A stretch of DNA of 64,000 bases from Siphonodentalium dalli. Taxonomy: Eukaryota > Mollusca > Scaphopoda > Gadilida > Siphonodentaliidae. Location of the stretch: assembly GCA_032622095.1 (NCBI GenBank), contig CP136064.1:249579827-249643826 (forward strand), read 5' to 3'. The notes beneath the pieces are model-generated. The model did not search any database, was not told where the DNA came from, and worked only from the letters and a program-made list of their open reading frames with translations. The translations under genes were made by a program, and so were the position numbers. Each line of letters opens with the position of its first letter. The stretch's first letter is position 1. Positions 47,041 through 56,440 of the stretch are shown here, in pieces.

Positions 47041-47292
47041 GGCGCCGAAAAATGGTTAAGTATAATAATAATAATAATGAAAAATATTTTTTCTTCTAAT
47101 TTCATTCCGTGGCGAAGCGTTCTGGCGACATCGCGATACCTTCATTTTTAGTATCCCTTAGATGCCTACATTCCCTAGAGATTTCACGGTCCTCCTCCAA
47201 TTAGTTTCTGAGTATTTTCAATAAAACAGAAAACGGCCCCAATAGAAAAACAATATACTTCCTTGGTTACACCATGGAAGTATAATAATAAT

Positions 47293-47698
47293 CAATAACA
47301 GTCTGTTATTGTCAAATTTTCCCCTTGTTATGTAAACAAAAGCAAAAAACGTTACGTTATCTGGCTTTTGTTTAGATCCGGACATGGTAAACATAAAGAG
47401 CGTTCTTTGTTACTGTTTTCCTGATATGGAAATAATTAAGAGCGTTTATATCATTTGTGTATGATTAACCAATATAATTGCGCTGTGTTATGTAAACAGA
47501 AGCAAAACTTCCGTAGTACGAGCAGGCTCTTGTTTACGTACACCATACACAATCGTACGCCTTGACGACAATATACTATATACGCGCTGATTATGTTTGG
47601 CATATGAACACAACTATATATATTTTAATATTACTTCTGTTGATGGCGATTTGAACAAATATGAATATTTCTGCAACGAACGCCGCCCGTGCCTTTAA
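47293..47698 (+). mobile_element. Left-truncated family B subfamily element
   Basis: Interior from AACAGTCTGTTATTGTC to the end CGAACGCCGCCCGTGCCT plus TTAA 47695-47698. The left end was lost at the junction with the paralogous block. Confidence 0.8.
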
Positions 47699-48196
47699 AG
47701 GTACGGTTGGCCTTGGCGGTGGGTATCCTGTGAAAATATTTCCACCCATCAAAAACCGCCACAAACAGAAAGAACATCAAAATGTAGACAGACTTTGTCC
47801 GTATACAAATAAGAAATATCGCATAAACAGTATGTTATTGTCATTTGTTTGACCATTGTTATGTAAACAAAAGCATAAAAAGTTACTTTTCTGGTGTTTG
47901 TTTATATTATGATGGTAAACATAAAGAGCGTTCTTTGTTGCTGAATTCCTGATATGGAACTAATAAAGAGCGTTTATATCATTTGTGTGTGATTAGCCAG
48001 TGACACTGTGCTGTCTTCTGTAACACAATCAGGCTCTTGCTTATGTAAAATATGGTAAGTCTTTATGATAGCATGCTGTTTACGCGATGGTCATGTTATA
48101 TATGAACGAAACTGTATGCGTTTTAATGTTTGTCTGTTTACGGTGTTTGGAACAAATATGAATATTTTCGACAACTAAGGCCAACCGTGCCTTTAA
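47695..48196 (+). mobile_element. TTAA-flanked MITE, family B, copy abutting its neighbour
   Basis: Starts at the TTAA (47695-47698) that ends the previous element, and ends at TTAA 48193-48196. Near-identical to 1026-1528 with ends AGGTACGGTTGGCCTT and AAGGCCAACCGTGCCT. Confidence 0.9.
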
Positions 48197-48214
48197 CGAT
48201 GCACGCTATTTATA

Positions 48215-48665
48215 ATGTGTTTCACTTTGGCCCGCGCCATACAACGGAATAACGGGTTTAAGTTCACTATGGGCGTACTTCAGCATAAGATAAGTCCAAT
48301 ATATGAAACTATATGAATATGTAGGTCTAATATGAACCTATGTGAATATTTAGGTCCAATATGATCATATGTGACTAGTTAGGTTCAATATGAAACTATA
48401 TGTGCATAGTTATATTCCAATATGAACCTATGTGAATATTTAGGTCAAATATGAACATATGTGAATAGTTAGGTCCAATATAAACCTATATGTGCATATT
48501 TATAGGTGAAATATGAACATATGTGAATATTTAGGTGAAATATGAACCTATGTGAATATATAGGTCCAATATGAACCTATATGAATACTTAAGTCCAATA
48601 TGAAAGTATGTGAATATCTAGGTCCAATATGAATATTTAGGTCCATTATGAACAAATTTGAAGGT
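48215..48665 (+). repeat. Family D core followed by a degenerate minisatellite of about 35-40 bp
   Basis: TTTCACTTTGGCCCGCGCCA, then AACGGAATAACGGG, then about ten loose units of GGTCCAATATGAACCTATGT followed by GAATATTTA up to 48660. It ends about 65 bp before the exon 2 splice acceptor. Confidence 0.75.
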
Positions 48666-48729
48666 TGATATGTTGATCAACAGCAACAAAATGTCCAAAT
48701 TTCTCAGTTCTAACGATGTTACTTTACAG

Positions 48730-49039
48730 GTCAGCTTATCGCAGCTCTCCAGTCATGCAAGGAGACCAATTGCCCAGAAAATTTACGTGACATTCTGACA
48801 TCGTACGTTGACAATGTCAATCAGACTAGCACCCGGGCTATGCCCTACGTCGAAGTGGGTGACAAAAAGTATTATCAGGACTTCATACACACTATCAGCA
48901 AGCCATTTGAAGTGCCATACAATCCCGTCCGATTCAGCAATATTCATAACGTAAAAACCGGCGTGGACTTCAGTTACAACGAGGACCTAGGGGACTCTTG
49001 TTTTACTAGAGTGTTCGGGACGCACATCGAAGGACCCAG
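48730..49039 (+). CDS. C16orf89-like: UPF0764/C16orf89-like secreted protein, exon 2
   Basis: 310-bp internal exon. Acceptor TACTTTACAG|GT, donor CCCAG|GTAAGT. It completes a Gly codon from exon 1 and reads GQLIAALQSCKETNCPENLR, DILTSYVDNVNQ, VEVGDKKYYQDFIHTISKPF, VDFSYNEDLGDSCFTRVFGT, then HIEGP; it ends with two bases of the next codon (phase 2). In C16orf89 homologues (from memory) the same order occurs: ...G-Q-L near the start, a D-x-[KR]-Y segment, then a D-x-C-[LF] pair before a short G-T motif. Two Cys (CKETNC) and an NQT sequon fit a secreted protein. Reading through the donor gives an immediate TAA. The donor is the first of five tandem copies in the minisatellite at 49030-49369. Later exons of the gene were not found in the rest of the window. 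Confidence 0.75.
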
Positions 49040-49369
49040 GTAAGTGTCATTTAAAATACGAGCCATTAACTGGTGGCACCACAACGACAATAAGTATGGA
49101 AGGACCCAGGTCAGTGTCATTAAAATACGAGCCATTAACTAGTGGCACCATAACGACAATAAGTATGGAAGGACCCAGGTCAGTGTCATTAAAATACGAG
49201 CCATTAACTGGTGGCACCACAACGACAATAAGTATGGAAGGACCCAGGTCAGTGTCATTAAAATACGAGCCATTAACTAGTGGCACCACAACGACAATAA
49301 GTATGGAAGGACCCAGGTCAGTGTCATTAAAATACGAGCCATTAACTAGTGGCACCATAACGACAATAG
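49030..49369 (+). repeat. 69-bp minisatellite spanning the exon 2 splice donor
   Basis: Units start at 49030, 49100, 49169, 49238 and 49307 with AAGGACCCAGGT. The first unit is 70 bp with CAGGTAAGT; the other four have CAGGTCAGT. Further shared blocks are TCATTAAAATACGAGCCATT and GGCACCA.AACGACAATA. Because 69 is divisible by three, the array stays open as a 23-residue repeat in one frame (49096-49449) and in one frame of the opposite strand; I regard both as by-products. The array copies the last 10 bases of exon 2 with its donor. Confidence 0.95.
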
Positions 49370-50760
49370 GTATATATGTAGCAACGAACGTCATAAATTT
49401 AGACGTAGAAGATTTAGCGGAACTGGGTAACAAAGTTCAATTAACATAAATGTGTTGGTTCGGGGCCTTGTGCATTGCAATTTCGTGGAGTTGTTCAGTA
49501 ATTAATTTCTTTAAATATTCAACACCTCTGATGGTTTTAAGTGTTTAGATATTGAGCGTCGATGGGAATATTGAACGAACAGCCTTGTGAAGTTCGGTTT
49601 TTCTGGATTTTTTCAATAACAAGTTCTTTAAATATTAAACCCCGCTGATGGTTTTACGTGTTTTGTCATGAGGCGTCGATGGGAATAATTGGTAATTTAT
49701 CGTCTGGGCGTCAATTTTTTAAAATCAAGATGGCAAAGAGACAAAAAAAGCATGTCTTTTCGAGTTAGAAATTAGCATTAAATTAACAGTTTCTATTTGT
49801 GAATATATATTCATTTGAAACTTTGGTAACAGTCGAGCACATGATCTGCACCAAAGTACACTACTAGAAAGAAATACGGATACCTGACAGGAAAACTCAG
49901 TGTCTCATAGAGGCAAGGCGTGATAACTCGTACTCCAACTCCAAATAAATATAAAATGTATTTAAAAAATGGAGACCATTGGAGACCATGACATTACTAA
50001 ATTGTGTATACAAAATAGCGAGTGCGTGCATTGCTAGGAGAATGAAAGTTTTACCCATTATCTTCCATTCTGATCAGAAAGGCTTCTTGTCTGGGAGATA
50101 TATTGGAGAAAATACAACATTATTATATGATATGCCCTACACTGAGAATTGTGATAAACCGGGAATGTTACTTCTAATATATTTTTATTAATTTGATATA
50201 AATTTCTTGGAATTATATCAATCAAACATTAGATCTGTTCACATTTTGAAGTTCAATTAACACTTTTTACTCGGAATCAATGGCATGTGTTTCCACAAAC
50301 GTGATATCAATGTGACCCTTTATCACCGTATATTTGTATACGGTGCAGATGTTCTTGGAATCCTTTTAAGAAATAATAGAACAAATTGGTGGAATAAAAG
50401 TAGGTGACACAGAATATAAAGTATCAAAACTCTTCTGTTATGTGAAAACATAGTCAGTTGAAGGAATGTGGAACATCCGGCCTGTATATTAACATCGATA
50501 AATGTAAAGTGGTATGGATAGGGTAATTGAAAAACAGGATTTCTGAATCCGAAAGTCTTATGACTAGCATAACAGACAAATTTGAATTATTAGGCATAAA
50601 TTACATCACAGAGAATAAGAAATCCCAAATTTGTCAAAGAAATAGAACGTTTAATATTGGTCAAAGAGAAACATTACAATCACAATTTAAAAAACCCTTG
50701 TTACCAAAAATTAGTCATCTGTTCATAAGTCTTCCAAATCCAAGTCATGAAATAACTGAC

Positions 50761-51295
50761 TAGAGGTGTGACTATCCCAATGGGACTAAGGATACCTCCG
50801 TGTTTTTAAAATACTAAGATGTTTAACATGTCAGTGAACATTTAGTTAAAATAATAAATTAACAGTTCCCATTGCAGGTGCACAGCCCTAACCCTAATCT
50901 TAAACCTATTGACCGAAAAATGTAGGAATAAAAGCTCGGACAAAATTATGCATGTTGCGAAAATGTTCTAAGTCGAAAAAGGGGAATAACTCCACAAACA
51001 AAAGTCGGACAGACAATGCCAAGTTTTAAAAACATTGACCTAAAAATGTTATGCATGTTGCGAAAATGTTCTAAGTCGAAAAGGGGGGGATAACTCCACA
51101 CACAAAAAAGAGTCCGACAGACGTCATAAACGCAGGTGCACAGGTTCCCATGGTGGTTGATGTTTGTGCCAGGTTTCACGGAAGTTGATCAAAAAACGAC
51201 TGAGAAAAACTCCGGACAAATTTGTGTTCACGGAAGGACGGACGGACAGACAAGCTGATACCAGTATACCCCCACAACCCCGTTGCGGGGGTATA
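50761..51295 (+). mobile_element. Insertion ending in a GGGGGTATA hairpin
   Basis: Interrupts the LINE frame between PNPSHEITD and LNATSNICY. The interior contains a diverged internal duplication (GCATGTTGCGAAAATGTTCT at 50950 and 51053), then TTTGTGCCAGGTTTCACGGA, GGACGGACGGACAGAC and a terminal hairpin TATACCCCC...GTTGCGGGGGTATA (51269-51294). ACTGA flanks both sides and may be a target duplication. The 'GGACGGAC...CCCCC...GGGGGTATA' ending is a common lophotrochozoan repeat type; its class is unsettled. Confidence 0.6.
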
Positions 51296-51898
51296 CTGAA
51301 TGCTACTTCTAACATATGTTATCATTTTATTTGGAAATCAAAAATTGACAGAATAAAGTTTTGTGTAATCAATACAGATATGGGGGCATAAAATGATAGA
51401 TATAAAAAGAACTTTATTATGGCAATGAACGTAACCTGGATAAGACACATGTTTTTATGTGATGCGACATGGCATACTGTTTTTCGATAACAAGTTTCCA
51501 AGGACCCATTGCTTTGGCTTTATGATGGACAATACGTGAAGGATTGCATAACACAGGTGTCAAACGCCTTTTGGTAAAATATGTTGACCTCATGGACTGA
51601 ATTTAAAATTTCTCTCAATAAGCAAGGTTTAGAAAATACTCTGGATGTAATTGGAATAACAACATACTTAAATTACAAGGAAAGCAGATTTATTTTAAGT
51701 TTTAGTTATAAATGATGGCAATTTTCTTTCACCAGAATCACTATATAACAGCATGGAGTCAAAACTGATTGTCTTATATTCCATGCTATGAAGATACAAG
51801 TAGAACTGACTATGATATTTCCATTTGATAAATTAAAAATTCCTTGCAGACCATATATCCAACACGAAATTGCTATTCTTTTAAAATCCATGGATATA

Positions 51899-54755
51899 TA
51901 ACATAACATAACATAACATAACATCAAGATACACAGAACGAGTCGAATGACTCTTAGTTCCGGATTATATCAAAAGTTATTTTACTGCATGGCAATCCAT
52001 CCCTTCTGTATCATATTCGTACCGTATTGGGCGGAAGTGATTGTCCAATAGAGTTTTGAATTCTGCTAGCGTTTGCGATTGTACAATATAATCAGGCAGG
52101 GCATTCCAGCTGGAAACAATCCGGTTGCAGAAGAAGAACATCCCGATATCCTTCGATGATCTCGAATATGCCAATTTCATAGTGTTACCTCTTGTTCGGG
52201 TGTACTCTGCTCGCTTGAACAGTTTACTCTCGTCCACGTTGTATAACTCATTCTGGTATTTGTATGTCTCTATCATATCACCTCTGAATCGGCGATATTT
52301 CAAAGACATCAAACCGAGGTTTATCATTCTGTCTCTATAACTTAATTTTCGAAATTTCGGCACCATTTTTGTTGCTCGCCTCTGCACCCGTTCAATGGTT
52401 ATGCTTCTGTTCTTGTGATGAGGGTTCCAAGCCGTATTACAATATTCCAGTATTGGTCTCACCATAGACCTGTACAAGTAGCTAAATGTATCTGGTTCTA
52501 AACTGACGAAAGTTCTCCTGATTATGCCCAGAGTTCTATATGCGCGACTACACACACTATTAATATGGCAATCAAACTTTAGTTGCGTATCAATAGTCAC
52601 TCCCAGATCATTTTCATACTCGCTCACTAGAATTGGTGGCCTTTCTGTCGAATCTGTCATGTTGTATTGATGCCGAGGGTTGTTGAATCCGAAGTGCAGC
52701 ACGTGAATTTTTGAGGAATTGAATTTAAGTTGCCAATTTGTTGACCATTGGCAAACATCATCAATATTGTTTTGGATGTTACTTGTATTAGGGTTGCCTA
52801 CCAGTTTAGTGTCGTCAGCAAATATATGGCATATCCCTTTAACACTATCTGGTAAGTCATTGATGAATATTATGAATAGAATAGGACCCAATACATTGCC
52901 CTGTGGAACTCCGCTCGTAACACTCATCCATTCTGAACACTCACTGTTTACTTTAACACGCTGTATTCTATTACTTAGAAAGTCTCGAATCCATGTTATC
53001 AAACTGCCTTGTATACCATATGCTCTCAGTTTGTGAATCAACCTCTCGTGTGGCACAGTATCAAAGGCCTTTTGGAAGTCTAGGTATATCACATCTACCG
53101 GTTCGCCTCTGTCGAGTTCTGATGTAACGTGTGACAGATATTCCAACAGTTGTGTTTTACATGAACGTTTACTCCTGAAGCCGTGTTGACACTCAGTGAA
53201 TAAGGAATACTGCTCCATGTGTGTGGCGATAGCGTCACTGACAAACGATTCCATGATCTTACATAATATACATGTGAGACTCACGGGTCGATAGTTACTT
53301 GGATCGGATTTTGAACCTTTCTTATATATACAGGAAACTGTTGCCTTTTTCCAAATCTCTGGTAGTTTTCCTTCTTCGAATGATTTATTGAATAAAATGC
53401 AGAGCGGTTTACTGATCTCTGCTGCAGTTTCTTTCAAGATCCGAGGTGATATACCGTCCGGGCCATAACTTTTGAATGGGTTCAGGTTTCTCAGTTTCTT
53501 TTCTACAGCTGCCGGTGTAACTTGTATATCTACAATGTGTTTTCCGTTTGTTTTGTCATCCAAAATTGGAATGTTTGTCAGATTCTCTTTAGTGAACACG
53601 CTGGAGAAGAAATCATTTAATATATCCGCCTTTTCTTTGTCTTTTCGTGCCATCGTGTTATTCTTTTTGTTTTGAAGGTCCGCTATTCCGTGATTGGTTC
53701 CTGTTTTGCTGCTGACATATCCCCAGAACGATTTCGAATTTTTTTTACACTCACGAGACAGTTTCCGCTCATAGTTCAGCTTCGCTTCTTTTATCATCCT
53801 GTTTGAATTCTCTCTAGAAAGTTTGTACTGGTTGTAAGTCTGTTCACCACTCGCATTCCTGTATCTCTTGTAATCTTGCCTTTTTTGTCTAATTGCACTA
53901 AGAACATCTTTTGTTGACCACTTGTTTTTCTGTTTCTTTATATTTTGTCGGGTGGATTTTGGTATATGTTCCTCCATAAGTTCCCCTAGTTTTTTATAAA
54001 GTTTTTCCCAGCCAGTGCATACATCCATAGTAGTAAGAATATCCCATGGTTCATATTGAATTGACCGTCGAATAGCATCGTAGTTCCCTTTGTTAAACAA
54101 GTATCGATTCGTCTGTGGTGATTTCTCTGCTTCGAAAATACATGGATCCAATTTTAATTCTAGCGTATCGTGGTCGCTATGTCCAAGTGGGTTGCGGTGA
54201 GTTATCTCCTTAACGATATCTTCATTGTTGGTTATGCAAAGGTCGAGTAAATTAGATTTTTGCCCTTGCCTGTGTCGCGTTGGCTTAGTTACTAGTTGTA
54301 CTAGGAAACCCTTTCGTAAACATTCCAGAAGTTTTCGACCGCTATCACCCGGAGAATGTCTAGTGCTCCAATCAATTTCCGGCTCATTGAAGTCTCCGAC
54401 AATTAGCAAATTTCTAGGGTTTTTCTTCTTTATTTTCTTGAACAGTGTCGCCATTTCTTTGTCATTTTATTTCTCCGAACTAGGGCTCCTGTATATGCAT
54501 CCAACTAATACGGTATCCTGTCTTACTCGCCACTCACACCACACAGATTCTTGGAATTCAGATACATTTAATGCTTCACTTGATTGTGCCGATAAAGAAG
54601 CGTGAATGTGCATAATAACGCCTCTTCTTGGATTTTTTCCGATAAACATGTCATAGCCTTTTATTTGCATCTCGCTTGGATTTATTGTTGTTTTTGAGTT
54701 TTTTGGATAAACTTCGGTGACACATATAATACTAGGTTCAACATCATCGATAACA
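51899..54755 (-). mobile_element. CR1-like LINE inserted into the Tx1-like LINE
   Basis: The 3' end (on the - strand) is a TGTTA-type pentamer array at 51899-51924, next to host-element codons KSMD. The 5' end is truncated inside the endonuclease at about 54755, next to host-element codons IYNV. The two flanks join in frame if the insert and an ATATA overlap are removed. Short 3' tandem tails and 5' truncation are hallmarks of target-primed reverse transcription in the CR1/L2/Rex group. Confidence 0.85.
51977..54754 (-). pseudogene. LINE ORF2: endonuclease (partial) and reverse transcriptase, one internal stop
   Basis: About 925 codons in a single frame with one TAA at 54469-54467. Upstream of the stop are endonuclease residues PSIICVTEVYPKN and CIYRSPSS. 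Downstream, counting from the ATG at 54454: GDFNEPEIDW (20-29) and the endonuclease SDHD (93-96), RT motifs SYGPDGISPRILK (329-341), NYRPVSLT (387-394), YLDFQKAFD (457-465), GVPQGNVLGP (515-524), the active-site FADD (545-548), then LGVTID and RPILEYCNTAWNPH. It ends GMDCHAVK, then stop. The RT makes cDNA from its own RNA at a nicked target. The N-terminal part of the endonuclease is missing, so the copy is not autonomous, but the RT region itself has no visible break. FADD rather than YADD places it with CR1/Jockey-type elements. Confidence 0.9.
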
Positions 54756-54995
54756 ATATACAATGTTATCTCAAGAAATCTTAAAAAGTCCACAAAACGA
54801 ATGGAAAAATGGGCAAATGAACTTGCAATTCAGTCCATGAATGACCAGTTCTGGGAACAATTCTTCACATTCCCATTCCATACCACCAAAGATAGTAATC
54901 TATGCTGGTTACAGTATCGAATGTGTCAGGAATTTTCTAATGACTACCACCCCCTCACGGTGACAATACACCAAATGAAAAGGCAACTGTAAGTT

Positions 54996-56440
54996 ACATA
55001 ATGATAATAAACACGTAAAACACAAAAGGACATAAATTGTTTAACAATTGTTAGATGTAAAGCATCATCATTCGACCACAACCATTATCTTATCAGGTTT
55101 ATCTCAGTAAATGTACTATTTCAAAGACCCCCTTCTGAGAAATAATCTGATATTGCATACGTTTTTTTGCATCATATTTCTCAAGGTCGTTTGAAATTTT
55201 TCACTATCGCTCATTTTATAAATTTCACACTCATATTTCTCAATACATGTATCTCGAAATAGTATTTCCTTATAACAAGTATGCAACAGTTAATAACATG
55301 TGACATTTAACAGTTGCATCGACTCGGGCAGAGCTTATTACACTTTGGACAAAGTATGCGAGAATGTGTATGTTATGTTCTGACATTAGACACTGTAATC
55401 ATTTTCAAATACTGTTATCTTGCAATTGTATCATTTTTAAGTAATTACATTCAGCCGTGAATAAACGTACCCAAAATGTTTTAACTTGAATTCGGTTCTC
55501 TCTGGTATAATAATGTGCTACAATTTATATCTGCATGGTTCATATAATTGACATTTTAATTAAGTTAGGTATTCGTAAATTACTAATGTTCGTGTTTCAA
55601 ATTTACAATATAAACATTTAGCCGATAAAATATTTGCTAATATAAACAAAACTTACTTTTTTTTAGATTATGTGAGCATTTTCAGAAAGAATTATGCCAA
55701 ACAGCTTGTTAAGACGGCTGTAGGATTGTGTTTTTGCTGTTATTGTTATTATAACTTGCGTGATTCTTTAAATAATAGATAATGTGTACTTTCGCTCAGC
55801 TTCCGTCGTCAAAAATAAGTTATTTCACCTGCTGCGTTAAAGTGTTTATAAATAAATAAGAAAACGCTCTTTATGCACGTGATATCAGGAATAAGTCAAC
55901 AACGGGAAGTTACACTCTTTTGAAACCAACATGACGGTGACTATCCGTGCCAAGTTTCATTCAAATACGATATCCCGGTGGCTATGGTCTAACATGTGTA
56001 TAGCTTGTGGTCATACAGTGCCACATCGTTCTTTATAATTACGATTTTATTAGCTAAAGTTATCATGAATATTATGATGTTGAAGCTATATAATACAGAA
56101 TATGGTAATACATAAAATACGTGACGCATGCGCGAGTTGTGGGAGGGGTGGGAGTAGCTATGTAATTTCAGTGGGAATTGTGGCGTGGTGTTATGGTGGT
56201 TCTAATGAGGTTTCCTTTAGCAGAATTGGCGAAATCTAGAGTAAAGCCGCATGAAAATTACTAGGGGTGGGTGTTGTATCATAGGGTGGGGTGAGGGATT
56301 GTGGTTCCAATGAAGTTTCATTTTGAAATTAGGGGCAAAATCTAGAGTGGTACCACCTGAGGAGTGGTGTATCCATAGGGGGGGGGGGTTGGGGATATAT
56401 AGTATGTCCATATTGTAGGGTTATTCAGCTTGGCCCATAG
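54996..56440. other. Unassigned; probable LINE 3' UTR at right
   Basis: 54996-56100 has no supported feature apart from a family H-like phrase near 55865-55920 (AACGCTCTTTATGCACGTGA, AACGGGAAG). 56150-56440 contains GTTCTAATGAGGTTTC / GTTCCAATGAAGTTTC repeats and a poly-G run, and is probably 3' UTR of the LINE to the right. Confidence 0.4.

Larger units (their letters stand above)
45100..47290 (+). repeat. Paralogous block, copy 2 (expanded by satellite and MITE)
   Basis: Same order as 43293-43830 but with a 1.2-kb 38-bp satellite (45292-46512) in place of one unit and a 502-bp TTAA element (46539-47040) inserted 25 bp later. It ends with ACTTCCTTGGTTACACCATG, GAAGTATAATAATAA. Confidence 0.85.
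36159..48729 (+). other. Intron 1 of the C16orf89-like gene (12.6 kb)
   Basis: GT at 36159 to AG at 48728-48729 (TACTTTACAG). Most of its length is mobile elements and tandem repeats, listed separately. 36731-37444 has no feature I can support except an isolated TTAAAGGGACGCAGTCG at 36876, which looks like another TTAA-element end without a partner. Confidence 0.65.
49950..54995 (+). mobile_element. Decayed Tx1/L1-like LINE, split by two insertions
   Basis: Reverse transcriptase pieces run left to right on the + strand: LLNCVYKIASACIARRMK and SDQKGFLSGRYIGENTTLLY (49979-50190), YINIDKCKVVWIG with FELLGINY (about 50490-50605), SLPNPSHEIT (to 50757), then after an insertion ICYHFIWKSKIDRIKF (51310-51370) and IAILLKSM near 51890. 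After the second insertion the frame resumes with NVISRNLKKSTKRMEKW, NDQFWEQFFTFPFHTTKD and LCWLQYRM (54756-54990). The order and motifs match L1/Tx1-type ORF2 C-terminal halves. Stops and shifts show it is dead. The 5' part (endonuclease, early RT) is absent. Confidence 0.8.

Noticed and set aside
49047-49449. Open frames on both strands with five 23-residue repeats
   Set aside because: They are products of a 69-bp (multiple of three) minisatellite that starts in an exon end and runs into an intron; no independent start or splice support.
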